A stretch of DNA of 34,294 nt from Rhodospirillaceae bacterium. Lineage in GTDB: Bacteria > Pseudomonadota > Alphaproteobacteria > Rhodospirillales > Rhodospirillaceae. Of this stretch, positions 7,661 to 16,017 are shown in pieces. How positions within the stretch are numbered: the stretch's first letter is position 1; every line of letters starts with the position of its first letter. The DNA lies in the NCBI GenBank assembly GCA_029243545.1, contig JAQWRV010000029.1:1-34294 (forward strand). Direction: 5' to 3'. A model generated the notes under the pieces. That model saw only the letters and a list, made by a program, of their open reading frames with translations. It was not told where the DNA came from and did not search any database. A program made the translations under genes and the position numbers.

Positions 7661-8687
7661 GGGCAGGATCATTTCAGGCGGCGAGCGTGAGGATGACGCG
7701 GATGGGAAAATGCGTCCGCAGCGTTTGACTGAATTCATTGGTCAACCACAGGTCTGCGAAAATCTTAACGTATTTATTACGGCAGCCTCTAGTCGCAACG
7801 AACCTCTTGATCACGTACTGCTGCATGGTCCACCTGGGCTAGGCAAAACCACTCTGGCGCAAATCGTGTCCCGGGAACTGGGGGTCGGTTTTCGTGCCAC
7901 GTCGGGGCCGATGATCGCTAAGGCGGGTGACCTTGCCGCCATTCTGACCAACCTTGAAGCACGGGATGTGCTCTTCATTGACGAAATCCATCGCCTCAAT
8001 CCCGCCATAGAGGAAGTGTTGTATCCAGCGATGGAGGACTTTCAGCTCGATCTCATTATCGGGGAGGGGCCGGCGGCCCGTTCCGTGCGGATCGAACTGC
8101 AACCCTTCACACTTGTTGGCGCGACTACGCGTTCGGGTTTGTTGACGACACCGTTGCGGGACCGCTTTGGCATTCCCTTGCGGCTAGAATTTTTTTCACC
8201 AGAGGACCTTGTAAAGATCGTGCAGCGCGGCGCCAAAATACTCGGTTTAGATTTGGCGGCGGACGGTGCTTTGGAAGTCGCTAAAAGATCACGTGGCACG
8301 CCCAGGGTTGCAGTACGCTTACTGCGACGCGTGCGGGATTTCGCTTCTGTTGACGGCGTGACACCGGTCGATGCAAAGGCCGCAGATGCGGCGCTTCAAC
8401 GCCTCGAAGTGGATGCGCTTGGGCTCGATGCTATGGACAGGCGTTACCTAACGTGCATCGCCCATTTTTACGGTGGTGGACCCGTGGGTGTCGATACGCT
8501 GGCGGCGGCGTTGGCAGAAGAACGCGACACCATAGAAGACGTAATTGAGCCCTTTCTGATTCAGCGCGGGTTAATTCAACGCACACCGCGCGGACGTATG
8601 TTGGCTGACAGCGGTTACAAACATATAGGTTTAACTGTTCCACAACGTGATCCTGCGCAGTTCGACATGCTTGATGGTGACGAGTAA
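7653..8687 (+). CDS. ruvB: Holliday junction branch migration helicase RuvB
   Basis: 344 residues, typical. AAA+ hexameric motor that drives branch migration on RuvA-bound junctions. It contains the RPxxLxEFIGQ leader (about 21-31), Walker A GPPGLGKT at 59-66, Walker [10 protein letters not shown] at about 107-115, sensor [20 protein letters not shown], the arginine-finger region, and the C-terminal winged helix ending [21 protein letters not shown]. Its TAA shares one base with the ybgC ATG. The ruvCAB-ybgC-tol order is shared by many proteobacteria. Confidence 0.97.
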   Translation: MSEGRIISGGEREDDADGKMRPQRLTEFIGQPQVCENLNVFITAASSRNEPLDHVLLHGPPGLGKTTLAQIVSRELGVGFRATSGPMIAKAGDLAAILTNLEARDVLFIDEIHRLNPAIEEVLYPAMEDFQLDLIIGEGPAARSVRIELQPFTLVGATTRSGLLTTPLRDRFGIPLRLEFFSPEDLVKIVQRGAKILGLDLAADGALEVAKRSRGTPRVAVRLLRRVRDFASVDGVTPVDAKAADAALQRLEVDALGLDAMDRRYLTCIAHFYGGGPVGVDTLAAALAEERDTIEDVIEPFLIQRGLIQRTPRGRMLADSGYKHIGLTVPQRDPAQFDMLDGDE

Positions 8688-9157
8688 TGACAGTGTCTCT
8701 GCCGCGACCAACATCCGGCGCAATGGACGGCAACACTCATTGGTTTCCATTGCGTATCTATTACGAAGAGACTGACGCTGGGCAGATGGTGTACCACGCG
8801 GCTTATCTTAAGTTTGCTGAGCGTGCACGCACTGAGATGATGCGGATCAATGGACTGAGCCATACGATGCTGATGGAGGACGGCGGTTTGATTTTTACCG
8901 TTCATTCGGCTGATGTTCGATATTTACGGCAGGCCAAGTTGGACGATGAATTGGTTGTCCGAACTCAAATCAAAGGACTGGGCGGGGCGTCGATGGACAT
9001 GGAGCAGCGGGTCTATCGCAACAACAATGGTGAATTGGGAGACGCGGTCGCTGAGTTGGATTTGCGTATTGCCGTTGTAAGCCAAGAAGGCAGACCTCAG
9101 CGCATCCCCGCGCGATTGAAAGATGTTTTGGAACGACTACACGACAAAAAGGGTTAG
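8687..9157 (+). CDS. ybgC: Tol-Pal-associated acyl-CoA thioesterase YbgC
   Basis: 156 residues, single hotdog fold. The family signature RIYYEETDAGQMVYHAAYLKFAERAR (about 23-48) holds the catalytic Asp (D30) and nearby His (H37). YbgC hydrolyses short-chain acyl-CoAs in vitro and is linked to phospholipid metabolism at the Tol complex; its exact physiological substrate is not settled. It overlaps ruvB by one base and lies 6 nt before tolQ. An internal ATG (residue 13) just before the conserved core is an alternative start; the first 18 residues are not conserved. Confidence 0.93.
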   Translation: MTVSLPRPTSGAMDGNTHWFPLRIYYEETDAGQMVYHAAYLKFAERARTEMMRINGLSHTMLMEDGGLIFTVHSADVRYLRQAKLDDELVVRTQIKGLGGASMDMEQRVYRNNNGELGDAVAELDLRIAVVSQEGRPQRIPARLKDVLERLHDKKG

Positions 9158-9163
9158 AGCGGT

Positions 9164-9889
9164 ATGGACGTGGAAACGGTCGGTGCAGTGGGCGCCATCG
9201 CGGCGGAGGTAGAATTCTCAATCTGGGGATTGTTTCTCCAAGCCGACATTATTGTAAAGGCGGTTATGATTTTCTTAGCCGCTGCGTCAATCTGGTGTTG
9301 GGCCATTATCTTCGACAAGGTTCTCAGGTTGAGGTCGCTCACAAAAAGAGCGGGGCATTTTGAAGAGAAGTTTTGGTCGGGTAGTTCATTAGAAGAATTG
9401 TACGATCGCGTTGGGCCGCGCCCGCCCGATCCCATGTCCTCAATCTTTGTTGCAGCGATGCGGGAATGGCGCCGGTCGTCTGCAAAAAACAAAGACGGTA
9501 AACCCGATAATATGGCCGGTCTTGGCCAACGCATTGACCGGGTGATGCGGATCAGCCTCGAACGCGAAATGGATCATCTCCAGCGCCGTATGACGTTCTT
9601 AGCATCTACGGGAGCGGTGGCGCCGTTTCTTGGCCTGTTTGGAACGGTGTGGGGCATCATGAATACCTTCACGGCCATCGGGTTATCCAGCGATACGAGT
9701 CTGGCGACAGTGGCGCCTGGTATCGCGGAAGCATTATTTGCGACGGCCTTGGGTTTGGTGGCTGCTATTCCGGCGGTGATTGCCTATAACTCGATTTCGT
9801 CGGATATGAATCGCTACGCTTTACGGCTTGAAAACTTTGCCGGCGAATTCGGTGCAATATTATCCCGTCAACTTGAAGATCGGGCCTGA
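9164..9889 (+). CDS. tolQ: Tol-Pal system proton channel protein TolQ
   Basis: 241 residues, MotA/TolQ/ExbB family. Inner-membrane stator subunit that, with TolR, uses the proton motive force to energise TolA. Three membrane segments are visible: about 20-45 (FSIWGLFLQADIIVKAVMIF...WCWAIIF), about 145-170 (FLASTGAVAPFLGLFGTVWGIMNTF) and about 180-210 (APGIAEALFATALGLVAAIPAVIAY), separated by a large cytoplasmic loop. The GTVWGIMNTF and EALFATALGLVAAIPA motifs are diagnostic. It is followed by tolR after 2 nt. Confidence 0.96.
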   Translation: MDVETVGAVGAIAAEVEFSIWGLFLQADIIVKAVMIFLAAASIWCWAIIFDKVLRLRSLTKRAGHFEEKFWSGSSLEELYDRVGPRPPDPMSSIFVAAMREWRRSSAKNKDGKPDNMAGLGQRIDRVMRISLEREMDHLQRRMTFLASTGAVAPFLGLFGTVWGIMNTFTAIGLSSDTSLATVAPGIAEALFATALGLVAAIPAVIAYNSISSDMNRYALRLENFAGEFGAILSRQLEDRA

Positions 9890-9891
9890 CC

Positions 9892-10329
9892 ATGGGCATG
9901 TTTGTTCAACCCAACGAAGGCGGCGGCGGTGCGCGCCGTCAACCCTACCGGCCGATGGCTGAAATCAATGTCACGCCAATGGTCGACGTCATGCTGGTGT
10001 TGCTGGTGATTTTCATTGTAGCGGCGCCATTGTTAACCACCGGTGTTGACGTGGATTTGCCGGAAGCAACTACGCCAAATTTACCCCAAGATAATCAAGC
10101 TCTTACGGTGAGTATCAATAAAGAAGGTGTGACCCTTCAAAATACGCCGGTGGACCTCGATAAGCTTGGAGCGCGACTAAAAGTAGTTACGGAAGCCAAT
10201 CCGGAGGTTAGAATTTATGTGCGGGCCGACAAAACGCTTGCCTACGGCACAGTCATGGATGTCATGTCTGAAATTTATAAAGCCGGCCTGCGCAATGCCG
10301 CGCTTGTGACTGATCCACCGAGAAATTAA
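9892..10329 (+). CDS. tolR: Tol-Pal system protein TolR
   Basis: 145 residues, ExbD/TolR family: short cytoplasmic N-terminus, one membrane segment (about 28-50, [22 protein letters not shown]) and a periplasmic domain. D32 in TPMVDVML is the conserved proton-carrying aspartate. The periplasmic part shows the usual [35 protein letters not shown] and LVTDP stretches. Forms the TolQR channel that drives TolA. The N-terminus has a Gly-rich GGGGARR stretch, common in alphaproteobacterial TolR. Confidence 0.96.
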   Translation: MGMFVQPNEGGGGARRQPYRPMAEINVTPMVDVMLVLLVIFIVAAPLLTTGVDVDLPEATTPNLPQDNQALTVSINKEGVTLQNTPVDLDKLGARLKVVTEANPEVRIYVRADKTLAYGTVMDVMSEIYKAGLRNAALVTDPPRN

Positions 10330-10347
10330 CGAGCTGAATTCAGCACC

Positions 10348-11151
10348 ATGAGCAAAGGGCTCGTCTTATCGACTGCATTTCACGGCCTGATGATTGGGAT
10401 GGCGTGGGTTGGTTTACCGTTTACCGCGCGTGAACTGGTCGAAGTTGATACGCCTATTATTGTTGAACTGGTCGCGATAGGAGAGGTGACGGCTGCGCCG
10501 CCGCCTGAGCGCAAACCAGAACCTGAACCTGAACCGGAACCAGAGCCGGAACCCGAACCGGAACCAGTTCAGGCAGAAGAAGCGCCGCCACCGCGACCGG
10601 AAGAACCTGTTCCTCCTCCACCGCCTGAGCCAGAAACTGAGCAAGTCGCTGCCTTACCAGCCGAACCCCGGGTTTCGGTGCCACCTCGCAAACCAAAACC
10701 ACCTAAAAAAGATTCCTTTGAGGAGCTTGTTAGCCTGGTGAAGAATTTGGAGCAGGAAGTTTCGCAACGTCCTCAACCTGAAACACCGCCGCCTGACGAT
10801 GCCGAGCCTGATGACCGGTTGCGCACAATGCAAACGGCAGATCGCGCGACGCTCAGTGAAAGGGACGCGATCAAATCGCATATCGAGCGCTGTTGGCGTA
10901 TCGACCCAGGCAAGGTGGGCATACAGGACCTCTCTGTCGATCTGCGTGTCGGCATCAATCCCGATGGCAGTGTGAGGCAAGCGGTCATTGAAGACACAGG
11001 TCGGTATTTTTCCGATCCAGCGTTCCGCACTTTTGCCGATAGCGCGCGGACAGCGGTTTTGAGTTGCAGCAACATCCCAATCTCGCCACAAAGATACGAA
11101 ATTTTTAAGGATATCGTGTTTACCTTCTCCCCTCAGGGGCGGATCAATTAG
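10348..11151 (+). CDS. tolA: TolA-like energy-transducing protein with (PE)n linker
   Basis: 267 residues; called TolA from position between tolR and tolB and from its architecture. A weakly hydrophobic N-terminal segment (about 5-27, LVLSTAFHGLMIGMAWVGLPF) anchors it in the inner membrane. A long Pro/Glu-rich linker follows, including about nine Pro-Glu dipeptides at 57-73 (encoded by GAACCN-type hexamers, 10516-10566) and PPPPP near 89-93. The C-terminal domain (about 170-267) has IERCWRIDPG, LSVDLRVGINPDGSVRQA and VLSCSNIPIS; the two cysteines match the disulfide of TolA domain III. E. coli TolA uses an Ala/Lys-rich helix instead of a PE linker, so the spacer is rather TonB-like. It spans the periplasm to contact Pal and TolB. 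Confidence 0.88.
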   Translation: MSKGLVLSTAFHGLMIGMAWVGLPFTARELVEVDTPIIVELVAIGEVTAAPPPERKPEPEPEPEPEPEPEPEPVQAEEAPPPRPEEPVPPPPPEPETEQVAALPAEPRVSVPPRKPKPPKKDSFEELVSLVKNLEQEVSQRPQPETPPPDDAEPDDRLRTMQTADRATLSERDAIKSHIERCWRIDPGKVGIQDLSVDLRVGINPDGSVRQAVIEDTGRYFSDPAFRTFADSARTAVLSCSNIPISPQRYEIFKDIVFTFSPQGRIN

Positions 11152-11250
11152 GTAATTAGCCAAAGTGGTGACCAACACCTATCGCGATCATACGCAACGA
11201 GATAGCTTGGCGCCGAGGGTAGGCCATGGGGAAGAGGAGCTTATTTCATA

Positions 11251-12576
11251 GTGTGCAATCTTTGGCTCACAATTTTTTACGGCTTGACGGCTCTTTTCAT
11301 AGTGCCGCTCGCCCACGCGCAAGTTCAGATTGACATCACCCGCGGCCGCGTCGAACCGATGCCGATTGCCGTCACCAATTTTCCTGGCAATGAAACTGAA
11401 GCCAGCGAAATCGGCCGCGACTTGAGCGCTGTTATCTCGAACGATTTAGAACGATCAGGGCTGTTCCGCCCCATTGACCGAGACGCCTTTATTCAGTCGT
11501 TGCCATCGTTGGGCGTGCAGCCGCGCTTCGCTGACTGGCGGGCTCTAGCTTCTCAGGCCTTGGTGCAAGGCGAGGTCGAAGCGCAACCCAATGGCCAATT
11601 GCGTGTTGCCTTTCGTTTGTGGGACGTATTCGGCGGTCAGCAAATGGTTGGTCAGGCTTATGTTACACAGCCTGCGAATTGGCGCCGGGTGGCTCACATC
11701 ATCGCTGATGCGATCTATACGCAGATCACGGGTGAATCAGGATACTTCGATACGCGCGTGGTTTATGTGTCTGAAAATGGCCCAGGCAATGCGCGCATTA
11801 AACGCTTGGCCATTATGGATCAGGACGGGGCCAATCATCGCTTTCTGACCGACGGATCAGCCTTGGTATTAACGCCACGCTTCTCACCGACGGCGCAGGA
11901 AATCACTTACCTGTCCTATTTCCAGAATGTGCCCCGGGTTTACCTCTTCAACATCGATACGGGGCGTCAGGAATTACTGGGTAATTTTCCAGGCATGACC
12001 TATGCGCCTCGGTTTTCACCCGATGGGAACAAGGTCACGTTCTCAATGGCGTCTGATGGTAACTCAGAAATCTATGAGATGGATTTGAGAACCCGCCGTT
12101 CGCTCCGCCTGACCAATCATCCGGCGATCGATACATCTCCATCCTATGCACCTGACGGCCGCCAGATCACCTTCAACTCAGACCGTGGCGGCAGTCAGCA
12201 AATCTACGTGATGAATGCTGATGGCTCTGAAGCCCGGAGGATCAGCTTTGGGTCCGGACGCTATGCGACACCGGTTTGGTCGCCGCGCGGAGATTTGATC
12301 GCATTTACCCGCATTAGTCGCGGCACTTTCTACATCGGGGTCATGCAGCCGGATGGAGATGGTGAACGCCTGCTGGCGCAAGGATTCCTTGTGGAGTCAC
12401 CAACTTGGTCTCCCAATGGCCGTGTTTTGATGTATTTTGCCCAGGCTCCGCGGCGGGCAGATGGGTCTGGCGGGCGCGTCCGTCTATATTCGATTGATTT
12501 GACGGGTTACAATCAAAGAGAGATGGTGACCCCCCAGGACGGGTCTGATCCGGCCTGGTCACCCTTAATTCCATAG
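11251..12576 (+). CDS. tolB: Tol-Pal system beta-propeller protein TolB
   Basis: 441 residues. Sec signal peptide ([18 protein letters not shown], cleavage likely after residue 23), N-terminal TolB_N domain (about 25-135, starting [20 protein letters not shown]) and a six-bladed propeller with repeated PD40 motifs such as [45 protein letters not shown] and [15 protein letters not shown]. It binds Pal in the periplasm, and TolA displaces it. The start is a GTG at 11251; GAGGAG at 11234-11239 lies 11 nt upstream and no in-frame ATG is available. The 99-bp gap after tolA contains an ATG at 11226 in another frame, which is not used. Confidence 0.96.
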   Translation: MCNLWLTIFYGLTALFIVPLAHAQVQIDITRGRVEPMPIAVTNFPGNETEASEIGRDLSAVISNDLERSGLFRPIDRDAFIQSLPSLGVQPRFADWRALASQALVQGEVEAQPNGQLRVAFRLWDVFGGQQMVGQAYVTQPANWRRVAHIIADAIYTQITGESGYFDTRVVYVSENGPGNARIKRLAIMDQDGANHRFLTDGSALVLTPRFSPTAQEITYLSYFQNVPRVYLFNIDTGRQELLGNFPGMTYAPRFSPDGNKVTFSMASDGNSEIYEMDLRTRRSLRLTNHPAIDTSPSYAPDGRQITFNSDRGGSQQIYVMNADGSEARRISFGSGRYATPVWSPRGDLIAFTRISRGTFYIGVMQPDGDGERLLAQGFLVESPTWSPNGRVLMYFAQAPRRADGSGGRVRLYSIDLTGYNQREMVTPQDGSDPAWSPLIP

Positions 12577-12611
12577 GGCGTGAATAGAGTAAAATAGGCT
12601 AATTCCTTACG

Positions 12612-12675
12612 TGACGGCCCTGCTTTTCTGCCTTGAAGGCCTTGCGTCGCATCAAGCACCTGATAAAAGAGGTGC
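12612..12675 (+). other. Structured stretch in the tolB-pal gap
   Basis: Two possible hairpins lie in the 189-bp gap before pal: GACGGCC (12612-12618) with GGC...CGTC (12638-12648, 4-nt bulge), and GCACC (12656-12660) with GGTGC (12671-12675) around a 10-nt A-rich loop. Neither has a good T-tract. They may be weak terminators for tolB or part of a pal leader. Confidence 0.35.
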
Positions 12676-12699
12676 GGAAAATCGCCATTTTGTGCATAA

Positions 12700-12739
12700 T
12701 TATATATAGTTACGTCAGTTTATATATAGTTACGTCAGT
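12700..12739 (+). repeat. Perfect 20-bp tandem duplication upstream of pal
   Basis: Two exact, adjacent copies of TTATATATAGTTACGTCAGT occupy 12700-12719 and 12720-12739, ending 26 nt before the pal ATG. Each holds a -10-like TATATA and the palindromic-looking TTACGTCA. A related TTACGTGA occurs at 12606-12613. The copies could duplicate a promoter element or an operator; no -35 with normal spacing is obvious. Confidence 0.9.
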
Positions 12740-12765
12740 CTTGTGACCGAAGGGGAAGAAATACA

Positions 12766-13263
12766 ATGATGGTTCGTTTAATTAGTGTCATCGCTGCAAC
12801 AGCACTTTTGGCTGCCTGCGCGTCTGATAATAAGGATGACATGGGCTCCGCTGACATGGGCTCCACTCAGCCTGCTGCTGCGCCGTCAGCTCCCTCGGGG
12901 CCGGCAATGGATTCAGCCGAGTACTTTAATCAAGTGGTTGGCAATGGCGTTTATTACGATCTCGATGAGTACTCCTTGAACGGAGCGGCTCAAGCCACCT
13001 TACGCGGGCAGGCATCCTGGCTCAGTCAGAACCCGTCCCGTTCGATCGTCGTCGAAGGACATTGTGACGAACGTGGAACCCGTGAATACAACCTTGGCCT
13101 TGGTGAACGCCGGGCCAATTCTGCGAAGGATTATCTTGTATCCTTGGGTGTAGCACCGAGCCGCGTGCGGACGATCTCTTATGGTAAGGAGCGCCCGGTC
13201 TGTGTCGCATCCAACGAAAGTTGTTGGAGCCGTAACCGGCGCGGTATTTCCGTCGTCCAATAA
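12766..13263 (+). CDS. pal: Peptidoglycan-associated lipoprotein Pal
   Basis: 165 residues. Lipoprotein signal peptide with lipobox LAAC; C18 is the lipidated residue (C17 if the second ATG is used). A short linker carries a 15-bp in-frame duplication encoding DMGSADMGST (12838-12867). The OmpA-like domain (about 52-165) binds peptidoglycan and shows GHCDERGTREYNLGLGERRA (98-117) plus NRRGISVV at the end. Pal tethers the outer membrane to the wall, and the Tol motor relocates it to the division site. GAAGGGGAAG lies about 9 nt before the ATG. The gene is separated from tolB by a repeat-bearing gap and followed by a strong hairpin, so it may be transcribed partly on its own. Confidence 0.96.
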   Translation: MMVRLISVIAATALLAACASDNKDDMGSADMGSTQPAAAPSAPSGPAMDSAEYFNQVVGNGVYYDLDEYSLNGAAQATLRGQASWLSQNPSRSIVVEGHCDERGTREYNLGLGERRANSAKDYLVSLGVAPSRVRTISYGKERPVCVASNESCWSRNRRGISVVQ

Positions 13264-13316
13264 AGTTATCACTGTGCGGTCGCCGATCTGGTGATCTTGC
13301 AGAACATGAAAATTGC

Positions 13317-13361
13317 AGCGACGGCGTCCGGATACTCGGGCGCCGTCGTTTGCCTTATTTC
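13317..13361 (+). terminator. Terminator-like hairpin between pal and cpoB
   Basis: CGACGGCG-T-CCG (13319-13330) pairs with CGG-G-CGCCGTCG (13337-13348) around a 6-nt loop: a 12-bp stem with a single T-G pair, extendable by two outer pairs. It is followed by TTTGCCTTATTTC. The stem is strong but the T-tract is interrupted, so partial read-through into cpoB is likely. Confidence 0.7.
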
Positions 13362-13426
13362 TACCGTACAACTCTACTAACGAATGCATTCTCTATTACC
13401 GTTGTAACGGCAAGAAGACTAATACG

Positions 13427-14776
13427 ATGACACGCTTTCCTTTGTTCTGTGGCTTATTTTTTTCCGCAACCTTTTTGATGTCGGTCACGTCGGCGGTCGC
13501 ACAGGTTCCGCTTGACGTGCGCGTTATCTACGAGCGTCTGGATCGCATTGAAAGCCGTCTCAGAGATGCTCAAAGCGATAATCAAACAGGAATGCCGGCT
13601 CTGCCCGCAGAAGCTGGTACCCAACCACAGCAGTTGCCCACGGATGTGGCTGGCCGTCTCCAGGTTCGCATTTTTGAGATAGAGCGTTTGGTTGAAGCGC
13701 TGACCGGGCAGATGGAGGAAACACGATTCGAAGTGTCCCAAATGCGTGCGCAAGTGCAGCAGATGTCGAACGATGTAGCCTATCGTCTAGCCGTACTTGA
13801 GCAAGCGGCAGGTGTATCCTCTGCTGTTGCCGCTCCGTCACTTGGTGCGATTCTGCCCATGCAGCAGCCGGGGCAAACGAGCGGTATCCTGGCGCCAGTA
13901 GTTGCACAATCAGGTTCACCAGCACGCGCACCTGCTTCGTCGGTTTTGAACGGAGCTGGCCGCGTTGAACCTGACTTGAGCATGCCAATGTCAGCGCCCG
14001 TACAACCCCAACCGCAAATATTGTCTGACGCGCAAACCCAAATGCCGCAAGGCCAAACTCCAGCCGGGCAAGCACCAATAAGGCAGGCACCACTAGGGCA
14101 GGTTCCGGCAGGGACTGTTGTTCTGGCACCGGGTGAGACGCTAACCGCGCCGATGCAAGCGGGGCCGGTCAACCAAGGTGATACCTTCGGAATGATTCGA
14201 ACGGATGAGACTGGCAACGTTTTGCCACCAGCGCCTGGTGCTGAAGCAGCAGCCACACAGTTGCCGCCGCAACAGCCTACTTTGATGGCACCACCGCGCA
14301 TTGAAACCGCGCCGTCGCTTGGGCCGGTGGCTGCTGCGCCAATCGGTGCTGCACCCGATCCATTTGCAGCCATGACTAGTCTTCCTGCTGGCACACCGAA
14401 AGAACAATACGACTACGCTTTCGATATTTTGAGAAAGGCTGACTACGGCAGAGCCGAAACGGCGCTTCGTATGTTCTTGGAAGCCAACCCCAACGATATG
14501 CTGGCCGGCAACGCACAATATTGGCTCGGTGAGACGTATTATGTTCGCGGTGACTTTGAGCAGGCGGCTGTGGAATTTCTGTCGGGATATCAGGCATATC
14601 CCAGCGGCAATAAGGCACCGGATAATTTGTTGAAGCTCGGGTTGTCTATGGCGCGATTAGGTCAAACGGATGGCGCCTGCACGGCGTTGTCACGTTTGGC
14701 GACCGAATATCCCGAAGCTAATGATACCATCCGCCGCAGAGCCCAAACGGAGCGCGGTCGTCTGACCTGCAGCTAG
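13427..14776 (+). CDS. cpoB: Cell division coordinator CpoB (YbgF)
   Basis: 449 residues from the ATG at 13427. I chose this start because it gives a clean Sec signal peptide (TRFPLFCGLFFSATFLMSVTSAVAQ) right after it; the frame is open further upstream but that sequence overlaps the terminator hairpin. The mature protein begins with a trimerising coiled coil (VIYERLDRIESRLRDAQ and ERLVEALTGQMEETRFEVSQMRAQVQQM). A linker of about 190 residues rich in Pro/Gln/Ala follows, with imperfect GQAP/GQVP heptamers near 14050-14120. The C-terminus is a TPR domain (about 320-449, YDYAFDILRKADYGRAETALRMFLEANP...). CpoB coordinates peptidoglycan synthesis with outer-membrane constriction together with Tol-Pal. 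The linker is long compared with E. coli CpoB (263 residues in total). Confidence 0.93.
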   Translation: MTRFPLFCGLFFSATFLMSVTSAVAQVPLDVRVIYERLDRIESRLRDAQSDNQTGMPALPAEAGTQPQQLPTDVAGRLQVRIFEIERLVEALTGQMEETRFEVSQMRAQVQQMSNDVAYRLAVLEQAAGVSSAVAAPSLGAILPMQQPGQTSGILAPVVAQSGSPARAPASSVLNGAGRVEPDLSMPMSAPVQPQPQILSDAQTQMPQGQTPAGQAPIRQAPLGQVPAGTVVLAPGETLTAPMQAGPVNQGDTFGMIRTDETGNVLPPAPGAEAAATQLPPQQPTLMAPPRIETAPSLGPVAAAPIGAAPDPFAAMTSLPAGTPKEQYDYAFDILRKADYGRAETALRMFLEANPNDMLAGNAQYWLGETYYVRGDFEQAAVEFLSGYQAYPSGNKAPDNLLKLGLSMARLGQTDGACTALSRLATEYPEANDTIRRRAQTERGRLTCS

Positions 14777-14779
14777 TCA

Positions 14780-15829
14780 GTGGCCTCCAATTCCGACCAG
14801 AATACGCTAGGGCAGATGGGTAACGCAGTTACCAACAATGAATTTGATCAACTCTTAGCGCCGCTCGGACCCTTTGCCAAAGGGGAAACCATTGTCGTTG
14901 CGGTCTCCGGTGGCGCAGATAGCATGGCTTTGTCCTGTCTCGCGCAAGCTTGGGCAAAAGCAAACGAATTAGCTATTGTTGGTCTTACGGTTGACCACCG
15001 CTTGCGTGAGGAGGGTGCAAAGGAAGCTGTGCAGGTCTCACGCTGGCTCGGTGAATACAACGTTGAACATCATGCTTTGGTTTGGCAGGACGGAGATGCT
15101 GTTGGGCAGTTGGATCGCAGCCCTCAGGCAGCAGCCCGGGAGGCGCGGTTTGATTTGATGGTTCGCTGGTGTCGTGACAACAAAGTTGCAAACCTGTTGG
15201 TTGCGCATCACGCCGATGATCAAGCTGAGACATTTATGCAGCGCCTGGTTCGTGGTTCGGGTCTCGATGGTCTCGCGGCTATGCAGCATTCAATGGCTCG
15301 TGGCGGAATTAAAATCCTGAGACCGCTCTTAAGCAGACCTAAAGCTGATCTGCTCGCCACGTGTGAGGCATTTGGACAGGCCTGGATTGATGATCCTTCA
15401 AATCAAGACGACCGTTACACTCGTGTCCGGCTGCGCAACCTATTAAGTGCACTGGAAGAGGAGGGTCTCGACCGCGATCGCCTGCTCAATACGGTGGCCC
15501 ATATGCAGCGTGCCAAAGCTGCGATTGATGACGCAGCGGAGCATCTTGTGCGAGATAGTGTGGTGTTGGCGGAAAACGGTTTTTTGACCATAGACCGAGA
15601 GGTCTTATTGGCTGCACCAGATGAGGTCGTTCTGCGCTGTTTGGCGCGATGTCTTTGTCAGGTTTCAGGTGCTGTTTATCCACCACGTTTTGATAGTTTA
15701 TTCCTTGTCTTCGAAGCCCTTGGCTCCACCGATTGGTCGGATAGGACATTACATGGTTGTCAAATACGGGTTCGCAACGGCTCACTGGTCATCTCATTAG
15801 AAGCGCAGGAACGGCAGAATCCTTGCTAA
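14780..15829 (+). CDS. tilS: tRNA(Ile)-lysidine synthase TilS
   Basis: 349 residues from GTG 14780; an ATG at 14816 (residue 13) is an equally good start, as neither has a strong Shine-Dalgarno. It converts C34 of the CAU-anticodon isoleucine tRNA to lysidine so that AUA is read as Ile, an essential function. PP-loop SGGADS at 43-48, LTVDHRLREEG, QAAAREARFDLMVRWC, VAHHADDQAETFMQRLVRGSGLDGL and the RPLL...R...W-DDPSNQDDRYTRVRLR region are all present. The C-terminal part seen in longer homologues is reduced, as in many alphaproteobacterial TilS. cpoB-tilS-ftsH order is common in the class. Confidence 0.94.
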   Translation: MASNSDQNTLGQMGNAVTNNEFDQLLAPLGPFAKGETIVVAVSGGADSMALSCLAQAWAKANELAIVGLTVDHRLREEGAKEAVQVSRWLGEYNVEHHALVWQDGDAVGQLDRSPQAAAREARFDLMVRWCRDNKVANLLVAHHADDQAETFMQRLVRGSGLDGLAAMQHSMARGGIKILRPLLSRPKADLLATCEAFGQAWIDDPSNQDDRYTRVRLRNLLSALEEEGLDRDRLLNTVAHMQRAKAAIDDAAEHLVRDSVVLAENGFLTIDREVLLAAPDEVVLRCLARCLCQVSGAVYPPRFDSLFLVFEALGSTDWSDRTLHGCQIRVRNGSLVISLEAQERQNPC

Positions 15830-15910
15830 AACAGAGCATTCATCGCCCCTTGTGTAACGATGAGAAGCGCCCGCATAAACCCTAAGGTTTTAAGGTATTT
15901 TCTTCCTGGC

Positions 15911-15938
15911 TTGCTTTAAGGGCCTCACACACTATTTA
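15911..15938 (+). promoter_or_regulatory. Candidate promoter for ftsH
   Basis: TTGCTT (15911-15916), a 16-nt spacer and TATTTA (15933-15938) lie in the 188-bp gap between tilS and ftsH. The overlapping CTTGC...CACACTATTTA has a faint resemblance to a heat-shock sigma site, which would suit ftsH, but the match is too weak to claim. Confidence 0.28.
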
Positions 15939-16017
15939 ATTCCTGAAGAACTGCAGTTTCCGGACCTAAGCAGCAGCTTATCATTGGCTCTTTTTGGTGT
16001 AATGAGAAGGATTGGGC

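Noticed and set aside
10516-10566. Short-unit repeat considered as CRISPR or minisatellite
   Set aside because: Units are contiguous hexamers inside the tolA reading frame with no spacers.
10414-10702. Arg/Phe-rich and Val/Pro-rich minus-strand frames opposite tolA
   Set aside because: Direct products of reading the Pro-Glu hexamer repeat backwards.
12700-12739. 20-bp direct repeats considered as target-site duplications or att sites
   Set aside because: The copies abut with nothing between them and no mobile gene is near.
13313-13426. Upstream extension of cpoB
   Set aside because: It would run through the terminator hairpin and bury the signal peptide 38 residues inside the protein.
13560-14394. 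Long minus-strand frames opposite cpoB
   Set aside because: They mirror the low-complexity Pro/Gln/Ala linker of CpoB, giving Gly/Ala/Cys-rich shadows without start signals.
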